The notes under the pieces were generated by a model. That model was not told where the DNA came from. It did not search any database and worked only from the letters and a program-made list of their open reading frames with translations. Made by a program: the position numbers and the translations under genes. Shown here one piece after another: positions 8,315 through 17,124 of a DNA stretch of 53,147 bases (positions are counted from its first letter, which is position 1; every line of letters starts with the position of its first letter). Origin of the DNA: Limnohabitans sp. Rim8. GTDB taxonomy: Bacteria > Pseudomonadota > Gammaproteobacteria > Burkholderiales > Burkholderiaceae_C. The stretch is taken from contig CAMDFT010000012.1 of NCBI GenBank assembly GCA_945897795.1, positions 1 through 53,147 of the forward strand, given 5' to 3'.

Positions 8315-8339
8315 AACTACGTAGTTGAATACGTAGTAT
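8315..8339. promoter_or_regulatory. Candidate operator: palindrome and repeated TACGTAGT between the PAS-LuxR gene and scoA
   Basis: AACTACGTAGTT (8315-8326) is a perfect 12-base palindrome. The core TACGTAGT (8318-8325) recurs at 8330-8337, 12 bases away centre to centre, i.e. about one helical turn, so both face one side of the DNA. The site is 36 bases or more upstream of the scoA start. It probably binds the adjacent PAS-LuxR protein (inference from position). Confidence 0.55.
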
Positions 8340-8374
8340 CGTCAAGTTTTATTCATCCTTTATGGGAGACCGGT

Positions 8375-9082
8375 GTGAACAAGATTTATCCCTCCGCAGC
8401 CGAGGCCCTCAAGGGCATCGTGGCTGACGGTCAATTGTTTGGCGTGGGCGGTTTTGGCCTGTGCGGCATCCCCGAAGCGCTGATTGCCGCCTTGCGTGAC
8501 AGCGGCGTGCAGAACCTGACCGCGATTTCCAACAACGCGGGTGTGGACGACTTTGGTCTGGGCATCTTGCTGCAGACCCGCCAGATCAAGAAGATGATTT
8601 CTTCTTATGTGGGCGAGAACAAAGAGTTTGAGCGCCAGTACCTGGCGGGCGAGCTGGCTTTGGAGTTCACCCCCCAGGGCACGCTGGCCGAGAAGCTGCG
8701 TGCGGGCGGCGCGGGCATCCCTGCCTTCTTCACCAAGACCGGTGTGGGCACCCTGGTGGCCGAGGGCAAAGAGCTGCGCGAGTTTGACGGCGAGACCTAT
8801 GTGATGGAGCGTGCCTTGGTGCCCGACGTGTCGCTGGTCAAGGCGCACCGCGCCGACAAGTCTGGCAACCTACAGTTCCGCTACACCTCGCGCAACTTCA
8901 ATCCAGCTGTGGCCATGGCCGGCAAGATTTGTGTGGTCGAGGTCGAAGAGATCGTTGAGACCGGTGAGATGCACCCCGACCACGTGCACTTGCCCGGCAT
9001 TTATGTGCACCGCATCGTGTTGAACGCGAAACCAGAAAAGCGCATCGAAAAGCGCACGATTACAGAAAAGGCGGGAGTCTGA
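8375..9082 (+). CDS. scoA: 3-oxoacid CoA-transferase subunit A (SCOT alpha)
   Basis: 235 residues, the standard length. The start is GTG at 8375 with GGGAG (8364-8368) upstream. It has the conserved N-terminal [13 protein letters not shown] (about 25-37) and [11 protein letters not shown] (about 54-64), plus the [17 protein letters not shown] and [12 protein letters not shown] segments. The enzyme moves CoA from succinyl-CoA to acetoacetate or another 3-oxoacid. The alpha subunit binds CoA and pairs with the beta subunit encoded one base downstream. It is divergent from the PAS-LuxR gene. A 3-oxoadipate CoA-transferase is the alternative, but the long ENKEFE-type segment fits SCOT better. Confidence 0.9.
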   Translation: MNKIYPSAAEALKGIVADGQLFGVGGFGLCGIPEALIAALRDSGVQNLTAISNNAGVDDFGLGILLQTRQIKKMISSYVGENKEFERQYLAGELALEFTPQGTLAEKLRAGGAGIPAFFTKTGVGTLVAEGKELREFDGETYVMERALVPDVSLVKAHRADKSGNLQFRYTSRNFNPAVAMAGKICVVEVEEIVETGEMHPDHVHLPGIYVHRIVLNAKPEKRIEKRTITEKAGV

Positions 9083-9083
9083 T

Positions 9084-9725
9084 ATGAGCTGGAGTCAAGA
9101 CCAAATGGCCGCCCGTGCGGCCCACGAACTGGAAGACGGTTTCTATGTGAACCTGGGCATCGGCATCCCCACGCTGGTGGCCAACTTTGTGCCCGCAGAC
9201 AAAGAAGTCTGGTTGCAAAGCGAGAACGGCATGTTGGGCATTGGCCCCTTCCCAAACGAAGACGAGGTCGATGCCGACCTGATCAACGCGGGCAAGCAGA
9301 CCGTGACGACCATCAAAGGCTCGTCGATTTTTGGCAGTGAGCAGTCGTTTGCCATGATCCGTGGCGGCAAGATCAACTTGTCGATCCTGGGCGCGATGCA
9401 GGTGAGCGAAAAGGGCGATCTGGCCAACTGGATGATTCCCGGCAAGATGGTCAAGGGCATGGGCGGCGCGATGGATTTGGTGGCGGGCGTCAAGCGCGTG
9501 ATCATCCTGATGGAACACGTCGCCAAGAAAAAAGACGGCACCGAAGACATGAAGATTTTGCCCAGCTGCACCCTGCCTTTGACGGGTGTGGGCGTGGTCG
9601 ACCGCATCATCACTGACCTGGCCGTGATGGACGTGACCGAGGCGGGGCTGAAGGTGGTTGAACTGGCCCCGGGCGTGACGCCTGAGCTGCTGCAAAGCAA
9701 GACGGGTGTGAAGCTGATCTTCTGA
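9084..9725 (+). CDS. scoB: 3-oxoacid CoA-transferase subunit B (SCOT beta)
   Basis: 213 residues, full length. The catalytic Glu lies in [11 protein letters not shown] (about residues 44-54), the residue that forms the glutamyl-CoA thioester in this family. [25 protein letters not shown] and the C-terminal [17 protein letters not shown] are all present. The ATG follows the scoA stop by one base, so the subunits are translationally coupled and made in equal amounts. A strong stem-loop terminator follows 26 bases after the stop, closing a two-gene operon. Confidence 0.92.
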   Translation: MSWSQDQMAARAAHELEDGFYVNLGIGIPTLVANFVPADKEVWLQSENGMLGIGPFPNEDEVDADLINAGKQTVTTIKGSSIFGSEQSFAMIRGGKINLSILGAMQVSEKGDLANWMIPGKMVKGMGGAMDLVAGVKRVIILMEHVAKKKDGTEDMKILPSCTLPLTGVGVVDRIITDLAVMDVTEAGLKVVELAPGVTPELLQSKTGVKLIF

Positions 9726-9747
9726 TCGGGACTTCAAATCCCCAAAG

Positions 9748-9777
9748 AAAAGGCCCCATGAAGGGGCCCTTTTTTTT
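9748..9777. terminator. Bidirectional rho-independent terminator between scoB and tRNA-Gly
   Basis: GGCCCC (9752-9757), loop ATGAA, GGGGCC (9763-9768), then a run of eight T. On the minus strand the stem is followed by TTTTCTTT, so it may also end transcripts leaving the tRNA-Gly gene. Confidence 0.85.
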
Positions 9778-9780
9778 ATT

Positions 9781-9854
9781 TGGAGCGGGAGATGGGAATC
9801 GAACCCACGTTATTTGCTTGGGAAGCAAGAGTCCTACCATTAAACGACACCCGC
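9781..9854 (-). tRNA. tRNA-Gly (anticodon CCC)
   Basis: 74 bases including an encoded CCA (9783-9781). The cloverleaf can be drawn: acceptor GCGGGTG with CTCCCGC, D-loop AATGGTA, anticodon loop TTCCCAA giving CCC, T-loop TTCGATT. Pairing is imperfect: U6/U67 in the acceptor and C27/A43 at the top of the anticodon stem do not pair. It reads GGG codons, a role partly shared with tRNA-Gly(UCC). Confidence 0.9.
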
Positions 9855-9867
9855 GGAGGGCTCTATT

Positions 9868-11352
9868 TTACTTCAGGATGTCACCCACACACAGGAATTT
9901 GATTTCCACATAGTCGTCGATGCCGTGGTGTGAGCCTTCGCGGCCCAGGCCCGATTGCTTGACGCCGCCAAAGGGCACATGTTCGGTGGCCAAAATGCCC
10001 ACGTTGATGCCGACCATGCCGTATTCCAGCGCTTCGCTGACCCGGAAGATGCGGCCCACGTCTCGGCTGTAGAAGTAGCTGGCCAGGCCGAATTCGGTGT
10101 TGTTGGCCGCATCCACCGCTTCTTGCTCGGTCTTGAACTTGAAGATGGGTGCAAAAGGGCCGAAGGTTTCTTCTTTCGCGCACAGCATGTCGGCCGTGGC
10201 GTCGGCCACCACGGTGGGCTCAAAAAATTGGCCCGAGCCCATGCCGGACAGGCGCTTGCCCCCGACCACGACGCGGCCGCCTTTGGCCACGGCGTCGTCC
10301 ACATGGCGCTGCACTTTGGTCAGGGCTGCTTCTTCGATCAAGGGGCCTTGGTTCACGCCGTCTTCAAAGCCGTTGCCCACTTTGGCGGTCTGCACTTTGG
10401 CAGCGAATTTTTTGACAAACTCGTCGTACACGCCTTCTTGAACATAAAAGCGGTTGGAGCACACACAGGTCTGGCCCGCATTGCGGTATTTGCTGGCGAA
10501 GGCGCCTTCGACCGCGCTGTCGATGTCAGCGTCTTCAAACACAATGAAGGGCGCGTTGCCACCCAGCTCGAGCGACATTTTTTTGACGGTGGGTGCGGAC
10601 TGAGCCATGAGGATGCGACCGACTTCGGTGGAGCCGGTGAAGCTGATGTGGCGCACCACATCGCTCGCGCAAAGCACCTTGCCCACGGCAATGGAGTTGT
10701 CGGCGTCGGCGGTGATCATGTTGAGCACGCCCGCAGGAATGCCGGCGCGGATGGCCAACTCGGCTGCAGCCAAGGCCGTGAGCGGCGTGAGTTCGGCCGG
10801 TTTGATGATCACGGGGCAGCCTGCGGCCAAAGCCGGAGCGACTTTGCGCGTGATCATGGCCAGGGGAAAGTTCCATGGAGTGATGGCCGCGCACACGCCA
10901 ATCGGTTGCTTGAGAACCAGGAGGCGGCGGTTGTTGTCGAACTGGGGCAGGGTTTCGCCATTGATGCGCTTGGCTTCTTCGGCAAACCACTCGACAAAGC
11001 TGGCACCGTAGGCCACTTCGCCTTTTGCTTCGGGAAAGGGTTTGCCTTGCTCGGCGGTCATGATGCGGCCCAGGTCGTCCTGGTTGGCCATGAGCAGGTC
11101 ATACCACTTGCGCAAAATGATGCTGCGCTCTTTGGCGGTTTTGGCTTTCCAAGCAGGCCAGGCGGCGTTGGCGGCGGTAATGGCTTGCTCGGCCTCTGCT
11201 GGGCCCAAATTGGCCACATCCGCCAGATGGGCCCCGGTGGCGGGGTCGGTCACGGCAAAACGGCTGCTGCCCTTGACCCATTGGCCGTTGATCAGGGCGT
11301 CGGTCTTGAGCAAGCTGGGGTCGTTGAGTTGGGCGAGGGGTGAGGTGGTCAT
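9868..11352 (-). CDS. gabD: NAD(P)-dependent succinate-semialdehyde dehydrogenase
   Basis: 494 residues of the aldehyde dehydrogenase superfamily, closest in look to GabD. Seen: ITPWNFPLAMITRK (substrate/cofactor entry), FTGSTEVGRILM (nucleotide binding), ELGGNAPFIVFEDAD with the general-base Glu, and RNAGQTCVCSNR with the catalytic Cys near residue 297. The second Cys two residues later matches the redox-switch pair known from SSADH. The end GGVKQSGLGREG is also typical. It converts succinate semialdehyde to succinate, e.g. in GABA use. It stands alone between tRNA-Gly and the toxin-antitoxin pair; no gabT is next to it. Related semialdehyde dehydrogenases (glutarate, methylmalonate) are less likely. 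Confidence 0.9.
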   Translation of the reverse strand: MTTSPLAQLNDPSLLKTDALINGQWVKGSSRFAVTDPATGAHLADVANLGPAEAEQAITAANAAWPAWKAKTAKERSIILRKWYDLLMANQDDLGRIMTAEQGKPFPEAKGEVAYGASFVEWFAEEAKRINGETLPQFDNNRRLLVLKQPIGVCAAITPWNFPLAMITRKVAPALAAGCPVIIKPAELTPLTALAAAELAIRAGIPAGVLNMITADADNSIAVGKVLCASDVVRHISFTGSTEVGRILMAQSAPTVKKMSLELGGNAPFIVFEDADIDSAVEGAFASKYRNAGQTCVCSNRFYVQEGVYDEFVKKFAAKVQTAKVGNGFEDGVNQGPLIEEAALTKVQRHVDDAVAKGGRVVVGGKRLSGMGSGQFFEPTVVADATADMLCAKEETFGPFAPIFKFKTEQEAVDAANNTEFGLASYFYSRDVGRIFRVSEALEYGMVGINVGILATEHVPFGGVKQSGLGREGSHHGIDDYVEIKFLCVGDILK

Positions 11353-11494
11353 GGTGTTGCGAGGTTGTGGTGTTGGCGTAAGTGCCGGGCCATTGGGCGC
11401 TGGCCGACTAAAGCACTGAGCATATCGGGCAAAAAAGGGCGACTGTGTCGCGCAGTTAACGCAGCGCTATGGCGCTTGTCAATTTGTGAAAGCT

Positions 11495-11962
11495 TCAGCT
11501 TGAAGCGAAGGGATTGACCAGCTTCACCCCGGCCAGTATTTCACCGGTGCCCATGTCCTCAGTGAGCAACACCGAACACCCCGCAATGTGGGCGCTGGCC
11601 AGGATCAGCGCATCCCAGTAGCTCAAGGCGTGTTTTTGGTGCAAATCCAGCGCCATGTCGACGGTGTCGGGCGTCACGGCTGCGATGTCGAGTTGGCGGT
11701 AACAGTGGAGCTGTTCGCGGATGTGAGCGTGCGTCAAACCCAGCTTGCGCAGGCCAACCTGGATGTACTCGTTGAGCACCTGCGTGGACAGGACGCCTAA
11801 GCGCTCAAAACGCAGGTGGCGCAGCAAATCGATGGCGATGCGCTGTTTGCGGGGCTCGTCGGTGCTGTCTGCATAAACCAGCACGTTGGTGTCGATGAAG
11901 CACCGGGTTTTGGGCAGGGCCAACAAGGGGCCCCAAGGAGGCGAGGGCTCAGCCGCGATCAT
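11495..11962 (-). CDS. PIN-domain ribonuclease toxin (VapC-like)
   Basis: 155 residues from the ATG at 11962, which overlaps the end of the antitoxin gene by 14 bases. The four acidic PIN residues are visible: D24 (FIDTN), E65 (VLNEY), D117 (SYWDAL) and D136 (TEDM). Family role: an Mg-dependent RNase, often against tRNA or rRNA, held inactive by a ribbon-helix-helix antitoxin. The frame remains open upstream to base 12010, through the G tract of the antitoxin gene. A type II toxin is very likely; the RNA target is unknown. Confidence 0.88.
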   Translation of the reverse strand: MIAAEPSPPWGPLLALPKTRCFIDTNVLVYADSTDEPRKQRIAIDLLRHLRFERLGVLSTQVLNEYIQVGLRKLGLTHAHIREQLHCYRQLDIAAVTPDTVDMALDLHQKHALSYWDALILASAHIAGCSVLLTEDMGTGEILAGVKLVNPFASS

Positions 11963-12176
11963 GCAAAGCGTCCCGGTCGAGCTTGTAACCTTGCAGGCGT
12001 CCCCCCCCACCCAAACAGCGTTGCTCCCAAAGCTGCCATTCGGTGGCTTGGCGCTCTTGTCCGGCCAACTGCTCCAGATAATCGCGCACAGCTTGGTTCA
12101 GGCTTTTGCCCATCTTGCGCGCCGCCTCGCGGGCGGCTTCGGCGACGCGTTCGTCGACTGACAGGGTGATGTTCAT
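11949..12176 (-). CDS. Ribbon-helix-helix antitoxin (VapB-like)
   Basis: 75 residues. MNITLSVDERVAEAAREAA is a typical ribbon-helix-helix start: a beta strand binding the DNA groove, then helices continuing to about residue 45. The C-terminal half (WEQRCLGGGGRLQGYKLDRD) would wrap the toxin. A run of eight G (bases 12001-12008, minus strand) encodes the Gly stretch between the two parts. The gene is first in the pair and overlaps the toxin by 14 bases. Two palindromes upstream (12209-12225, 12232-12244) are likely autoregulation sites. Confidence 0.85.
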   Translation of the reverse strand: MNITLSVDERVAEAAREAARKMGKSLNQAVRDYLEQLAGQERQATEWQLWEQRCLGGGGRLQGYKLDRDALHDRG

Positions 12177-12208
12177 GGCGGGCCTTTTTTAAAGGAACAG
12201 GGGGAGTT

Positions 12209-12244
12209 TGCCATTTCGAATGGCATATTCACACATATTATGTG
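12209..12244. promoter_or_regulatory. Two palindromes upstream of the antitoxin gene, likely VapB/VapBC operator
   Basis: TGCCATT-TCG-AATGGCA (12209-12225) has seven-base perfect arms. CACATA-T-TATGTG (12232-12244) has six-base perfect arms. Both lie 33-68 bases upstream of the antitoxin ATG at 12176, where a promoter is expected, and toxin-antitoxin pairs normally repress themselves at such sites. The alaS promoter on the other strand would be close by. Confidence 0.55.
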
Positions 12245-12308
12245 CAGATTTAGTCTTAAACGCAAATCAGACCCATCTGTGCGGCGTGCTCGCCTACCGC
12301 CCCAAACT

Positions 12309-12314
12309 TATAAT
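12309..12314 (+). promoter_or_regulatory. Possible -10 element of alaS promoter
   Basis: A perfect TATAAT 31 bases upstream of the alaS ATG. No good -35 hexamer stands 16-18 bases before it (GTGCTC), so this is a tentative call. Confidence 0.35.
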
Positions 12315-12345
12315 GCAAGGTTGCACTTTGAGCGAAACCACCCCC

Positions 12346-14997
12346 ATGAGCCAAGCCACTTTCTCCGTCTCCGACATCCGCAAGACCTTTTTGGACTTTT
12401 TTGAGTCCAAAGGCCACACCGTGGTGGCGTCCAGCCCCTTGGTGCCCGGCAACGACCCCACTTTGATGTTCACCAACTCGGGCATGGTCCAGTTCAAGGA
12501 CGTGTTTTTGGGCTCGGACAAGCGCAGTTATGTGCGCGCAGCCTCGGTGCAGGCCTGCTTGCGGGCCGGTGGCAAGCACAACGACCTGGAAAACGTGGGC
12601 TACACCGCACGCCACCACACTTTTTTCGAGATGTTGGGAAACTGGTCGTTTGGCGACTACTTCAAGCGTGAATCGCTGCAATGGGCGTGGGAGCTGCTGA
12701 CCGAGGTTTATAAGCTGCCCGCCGACAAGTTGTACGCCACTGTGTACAAGGAAGACGACGAGGCCCATGCCATTTGGGAGAATATTTTTGTCAAAGCCGG
12801 CTGGACGCCTGAGCGCATCAAGCACGAGAACCGCATCATCCGCATCGGCGACAACAAGGGCGGTCGCTACAAGTCCGACAACTTCTGGATGATGGCCGAC
12901 ACCGGCCCTTGCGGACCTTGCTCGGAAATCTTTTACGACCACGGCGCACACATTCCCGGCGGCCCACCCGGCAGCCCCGATGAAGACGGCGACCGTTTCA
13001 TCGAGATCTGGAACAACGTGTTCATGCAGTTCAACATGGACGAAACCGGTGCCGTCACGCCACTGCCCGCGCCCTGCGTGGACACCGGCATGGGCCTGGA
13101 GCGCCTGGCTGCCATCTTGCAGCATGTTCACAGCAACTACGAAATCGACATTTTTGACGCGCTGATCAAAGCCGCATCGCGCGAAACCGGCTGCACCGAC
13201 CTGAACAACAAGTCGCTGCGCGTGATTGCCGACCACATTCGCGCCACTTCCTTTTTGGTGAGCGATGGCGTGGTGCCGAGCAACGAAGGCCGCGGCTACG
13301 TGCAGCGCCGCATCATCCGCCGTGCCATTCGACATGGTTATTTGCTGGGACAAAAGACCCCGTTCTTCCACAAGCTGGTGCCCGATTTGGTCAAGCTCAT
13401 GGGCGCGGCTTACCCCAACATGGCCGATCAGGCCGATCGCATTGCCGATATCTTGCGCATTGAAGAAGAGCGTTTCTTTGAAACGCTGCAAAGCGGCATG
13501 CAGATTTTGGATGCGGCCCTGGACGGTGGCGTGAAGGTGCTGCCCGGCGAAGTGGCCTTCAAGCTGCACGACACCTACGGCTTCCCGCTTGATTTGTCGG
13601 CTGACGTGTGCCGCGAACGCGGCCTCAGTGTGGACGAGGCCGGTTTTGCCACCGCCATGGAAAAACAAAAAGCCCAGGCCCGCGCCGCTGGCAAATTCAA
13701 GATGGACAAGGCGTTGGACTACACCGGCGCTGGCAATGACTTTGTGGGCTATGACGACCTGACGGCCCACGCCAAAGTGCTGGCCTTGTACGCCGATGGC
13801 AACGCCGTGACCGAACTCAAAGCCGGTCAGGCAGGCGTGGTCGTGCTGGACACAACCCCGTTCTACGCCGAGTCCGGCGGCCAGGTGGGCGACCAGGGCA
13901 TGGTCCACAACGCGGGCGGTCAGTTCAACGTGGCCGACACACTCAAGATCAAGGCCGATGTGTTTGGCCACCACGGCGAAGTGAAATCGGGCAGCCTGAA
14001 AGTAGGTGATGCGGTGCAAGCGCATGTGGACCTGGCTGTGCGTGCCGCCACCGTGCGCAACCACTCTGCCACCCACCTGATGCACAAAGCCCTGCGCGAA
14101 GTGCTGGGCAGCCATGTGCAGCAAAAGGGTAGCTTGGTCAATGCCGAGCGCACCCGTTTTGACTTCGCGCACAACGCGCCTGTGACCGACGCCGAAATCC
14201 GCCAGATCGAAGCCCAGGTGAATGCTGAAATCTTGGCCAATGCCGCTGCGCAAGCGCGGGTGATGGACATTGAAAGCGCCCAAAAGACTGGCGCGATGAT
14301 GCTGTTTGGCGAGAAGTACGGCGAGACCGTGCGCGTGCTCGACATTGGCACGAGCCGCGAGTTGTGCGGCGGCACCCACGTCAAAGCCACGGGCGACATT
14401 GGCCTGTTCAAGATCGTGAGCGAAGGCGGCGTGGCCGCTGGCGTGCGCCGCATTGAAGCGGTGACGGGTGCCAATGCTTTGGCTTATTTGCAATCGCTTG
14501 AAGACACCGTGACGCAAGCCGCAGGCGCACTCAAGGCCCAGCCCGCAGAGCTGAACGCCCGCATTGCGCAGGTGCTGGACCAGGTCAAGGCGCTGGAAAA
14601 AGAATTGTCAGCCGCCAAAGGCAAGTTGGCTTCGGCCCAGGGCGACGAGCTGCTGAGCCAAGCGGTGGACGTCAAAGGCATCAAGCTGCTGGTGGCCACG
14701 CTGAAGGGTGCAGACGCCAAGACCTTGCGCGACACCATGGACAAGCTCAAGGACAAGATCAAGACCGCCGTGATCGTGTTGACCGCTGTGGACGGCGACA
14801 AGGTGCAGATCGCCGCTGGCGTGACCTCTGACACCGTGGGCAAAGTCAAAGCGGGCGAGTTGGCCAGCTTTGTGGCAGGCCAAGTGGGTGGCAAAGGCGG
14901 CGGCAAGCCCGACATGGCCATGGCCGGTGGCACCAACCCCGCAGCCTTGCCCGCAGCGATGGCCAGCGTGCAGGCTTGGGTGACCGAGCGGGTTTGA
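12346..14997 (+). CDS. alaS: Alanyl-tRNA synthetase
   Basis: 883 residues with the full AlaRS plan: a class II catalytic core at the N-terminus ([30 protein letters not shown]), the tRNA recognition region, an editing domain with [15 protein letters not shown] and the zinc/editing motif [15 protein letters not shown], and a C-terminal coiled and DHHA1-like domain ending near [16 protein letters not shown]. The ATG at 12346 ([15 protein letters not shown]) is chosen; the frame is open to 12208, but the extra residues match no AlaRS start. It charges tRNA-Ala with alanine and clears mischarged Ser and Gly. It is followed by a strong UUCG-loop terminator. Confidence 0.98.
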   Translation: MSQATFSVSDIRKTFLDFFESKGHTVVASSPLVPGNDPTLMFTNSGMVQFKDVFLGSDKRSYVRAASVQACLRAGGKHNDLENVGYTARHHTFFEMLGNWSFGDYFKRESLQWAWELLTEVYKLPADKLYATVYKEDDEAHAIWENIFVKAGWTPERIKHENRIIRIGDNKGGRYKSDNFWMMADTGPCGPCSEIFYDHGAHIPGGPPGSPDEDGDRFIEIWNNVFMQFNMDETGAVTPLPAPCVDTGMGLERLAAILQHVHSNYEIDIFDALIKAASRETGCTDLNNKSLRVIADHIRATSFLVSDGVVPSNEGRGYVQRRIIRRAIRHGYLLGQKTPFFHKLVPDLVKLMGAAYPNMADQADRIADILRIEEERFFETLQSGMQILDAALDGGVKVLPGEVAFKLHDTYGFPLDLSADVCRERGLSVDEAGFATAMEKQKAQARAAGKFKMDKALDYTGAGNDFVGYDDLTAHAKVLALYADGNAVTELKAGQAGVVVLDTTPFYAESGGQVGDQGMVHNAGGQFNVADTLKIKADVFGHHGEVKSGSLKVGDAVQAHVDLAVRAATVRNHSATHLMHKALREVLGSHVQQKGSLVNAERTRFDFAHNAPVTDAEIRQIEAQVNAEILANAAAQARVMDIESAQKTGAMMLFGEKYGETVRVLDIGTSRELCGGTHVKATGDIGLFKIVSEGGVAAGVRRIEAVTGANALAYLQSLEDTVTQAAGALKAQPAELNARIAQVLDQVKALEKELSAAKGKLASAQGDELLSQAVDVKGIKLLVATLKGADAKTLRDTMDKLKDKIKTAVIVLTAVDGDKVQIAAGVTSDTVGKVKAGELASFVAGQVGGKGGGKPDMAMAGGTNPAALPAAMASVQAWVTERV

Positions 14998-15032
14998 AGC
15001 TTACCGCATGAATAATCAGGCTTTAGCAAAAT

Positions 15033-15060
15033 AGAAATCGGACCTTCGGGTCCGATTTCT
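15033..15060. terminator. UUCG tetraloop terminator between convergent alaS and CaiB genes
   Basis: A perfect 12-bp stem AGAAATCGGACC (15033-15044) with loop TTCG (15045-15048) and GGTCCGATTTCT (15049-15060). The ends of the stem are A/T rich, giving a U-rich 3' side in both directions (TTTCTATTTT on the minus strand). It probably serves both converging genes. Confidence 0.88.
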
Positions 15061-15103
15061 GTCAGCCAGCTTTTGACTTGCCGTGTTGTTTTGAGCGTGA
15101 CAA

Positions 15104-16321
15104 TCAAGCTGCCGCTTGCGAGACAGCTCCCTGCTCAATCAAGTCATCTATTTCGGTGTCTGTCAGTCCATGCTCTTTCAGCAGCTCACGCGTGTGCTGG
15201 CCCAGCAGCGGGGCGGCTTGGCCGGTGTCGGTGGGCGTTTGCGAAAAGTGGATCGGACACCCAATGCCACGCGTGGTGCCCGCTTGCGGGTGTTCCAGTG
15301 TGACCACCATGCCGCGCGCCAGGGTTTGAGGGTGTGACAGCGCCTCGCCAATGGTGTGCACCGGTCCGGCAGGCACGCCCGCTGCATCCATGTCGGCCTG
15401 CCATTCGGCGCGGGTGCGTTGCCGGAGCACCGCATTCATGAGCGCGACCAATTCGTCCAGGTGCGCCATGCGGTCGCTGTTGGTGACAAAGCGGGGGTCT
15501 TCGCGCCATTCGGGGTGGCCCAGCACTTGGCAGATGCGCTCCCAGTTGTTTTGGTTGGCCCCACCGAGGTTGATCCAGCCATCGCTGGCCTCAAATGCCT
15601 GATAAGGCGCGGTCAGGATGTGCGCCGAGCCGGTGGGCTGCGGCTCGCGCTGCGTGGAGAACCACACAGCCGCATGCCAATAGGTTTGTTGCAGTGCGGC
15701 GTCGCTCAAAGAGGTGTCCACCAGTTGGCCTTCGCCCGTTTTGAGCTTGTGGATGTAAGCCGCCAAGATGCCCGTGGCTGCCAAGATGCCCGCGTTCATG
15801 TCGGACACGGCGTTGCCGTTTTTGGCGGGGGGCCTACCGGGTTCGCCCGTCACCGCCATCAGGCCTGCAAAGCCTTGAGCGATCAGGTCAAAGCCGCCCT
15901 TGTCGGCATAAGGGCCGGTGCGGCCATAGCCCGAGATGGCGCAGTAAATCAGGCCCGGGTTCACCGCGCGTAGGGCTTCGTAACCCAGACCGAGCTTGTC
16001 CATGGTGCCGCCCCGAAAGTTCTCGACCAGCACATCCGCGTCTTTGACCATGCGCAGCAAAAGGTCGCGGCCTTGCGTTTTTTTCAGGTCTAGCGCCAAG
16101 CTGCGCTTGTTGCGGTTGAGCATTAAAAAGGGGGCCGAGACGCCATTGATTTGCGGGATGAGCATGGCCCGTGCGTCATCGCCCCCAGAGGTCTTCTCGA
16201 TTTTGATCACGTCTGCGCCCATGTCGGCCAAGAGCAGCCCGCAGGTGGGGCCTGACATGATTTGCGTCATTTCAAGGACGCGCAGCCCGGCCAGCGGCCC
16301 GGTAGCTTGGATGTTTGCCAT
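15104..16321 (-). CDS. CaiB/BaiF (class III) CoA-transferase
   Basis: 405 residues from the ATG at 16321; the frame upstream overlaps the crotonase gene. The N-terminal MTQIMSGPTCGLLLADMGADVIKIE-type fold, GYGRTGPYADKGGFD, and the conserved Asp in VSDMNAGILAATGIL (the aspartate that carries the acyl/CoA intermediate in this family) are all present. These enzymes swap CoA between carboxylates (e.g. carnitine, oxalate, mesaconate, aromatic succinates). It is the last gene of the dctPQM-crotonase-CaiB run, starting 2 bases after the crotonase stop, so it probably activates the compound imported by the TRAP system or handles its hydrated product. Confidence 0.9.
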   Translation of the reverse strand: MANIQATGPLAGLRVLEMTQIMSGPTCGLLLADMGADVIKIEKTSGGDDARAMLIPQINGVSAPFLMLNRNKRSLALDLKKTQGRDLLLRMVKDADVLVENFRGGTMDKLGLGYEALRAVNPGLIYCAISGYGRTGPYADKGGFDLIAQGFAGLMAVTGEPGRPPAKNGNAVSDMNAGILAATGILAAYIHKLKTGEGQLVDTSLSDAALQQTYWHAAVWFSTQREPQPTGSAHILTAPYQAFEASDGWINLGGANQNNWERICQVLGHPEWREDPRFVTNSDRMAHLDELVALMNAVLRQRTRAEWQADMDAAGVPAGPVHTIGEALSHPQTLARGMVVTLEHPQAGTTRGIGCPIHFSQTPTDTGQAAPLLGQHTRELLKEHGLTDTEIDDLIEQGAVSQAAA

Positions 16322-16323
16322 TT

Positions 16324-17124
16324 TCAGTAGCCTTTCCAAAGAGGTTTGCGTTTGTCCACAAAGGCTTGGACGCCTTCGCGAAAGTCTTCGCTGCCATAGG
16401 CATGGCGGATCAGGTCTTCGGCTGCTTGTGCGTTGGGTGCGCTGTGCAGCACCAAGCGGTTCAGGCCCTCTTTGCTGACCTGCTGGGTCACCGGGGCCAA
16501 GGCCATCAAGCGCTGCACCAATGCCGTAGTGGCCGCATCGATGTCGCTGGGTTCGGCGATTTGGTGCAAATAGCCACAGGCCAGGGCTTCGTCGGCCCCA
16601 ACCATCTCGGCCAGCATGAGCAAGCGTTTGACCCGTTGCGGCCCGAAAGCGGCGCTCAGGCGCGCCACATTGGCCACCGACAAGCAGTTGCCCAAGGTTT
16701 TGGCAATGGGTACACCCAGCTGCGAACTGGGCGTGGCCAGTCGAAAATCGCAGGCGGTGGCAATGGCCAAGCCGCCGCCGACCGCCCAGCCTTCAATGAC
16801 CGCCACGGTGGGCATGGGCAGCGAGCACAGCAGCTCAATGCACGCTTCAATTTGGGCCTCGTAGGCCACGCCGTCATCGCCCGTGCTGAAGGTTTTGAAT
16901 TGCTCAATGTCTGTGCCCGCCACAAAAGCTTGGCCACCTGCACCGCGAAAAACCACAGCCCGAACGCTGGGGTCGGCTTTGAAACTGTGGCAGCTTTTGC
17001 TGAGTTGCTGGTACATGACCCAAGTCATGGCGTTGCGTGCTTGGGGTCGGTTGAAGGTCACTGTGGCTACACCATTTTCAGTGTGAACCAGCAATTCGTC
17101 AGGAGTGTGTAGTGTGTTCATCAT
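16324..17124 (-). CDS. Enoyl-CoA hydratase/isomerase (crotonase) family protein lacking the two usual Glu residues
   Basis: 266 residues with a clear crotonase fold: the oxyanion-hole strand AGGQAFVAGTDIEQF (62-76) and GWAVGGGLAIATACDFRLA (112-130). In ordinary hydratases a Glu follows the GGG by two residues and another sits in the FGxPE motif. Here those places read GGGLAI (A120) and LGVPIAKTLG (I140), so both catalytic glutamates seem absent. Simple hydration is therefore doubtful; isomerase, hydrolase, decarboxylase or C-C lyase chemistry known in this superfamily is possible. ATGA overlap with dctM (17121-17124) ties it to the TRAP operon. The family call is certain, the reaction is not. 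Confidence 0.82.
   Translation of the reverse strand: MMNTLHTPDELLVHTENGVATVTFNRPQARNAMTWVMYQQLSKSCHSFKADPSVRAVVFRGAGGQAFVAGTDIEQFKTFSTGDDGVAYEAQIEACIELLCSLPMPTVAVIEGWAVGGGLAIATACDFRLATPSSQLGVPIAKTLGNCLSVANVARLSAAFGPQRVKRLLMLAEMVGADEALACGYLHQIAEPSDIDAATTALVQRLMALAPVTQQVSKEGLNRLVLHSAPNAQAAEDLIRHAYGSEDFREGVQAFVDKRKPLWKGY

Noticed and set aside
12256-14517. 753-codon open frame antisense to alaS
   Set aside because: A shadow frame caused by high GC at third codon positions; its His/Gly/Val/Ala-rich translation has no family resemblance and lies wholly opposite a certain gene.
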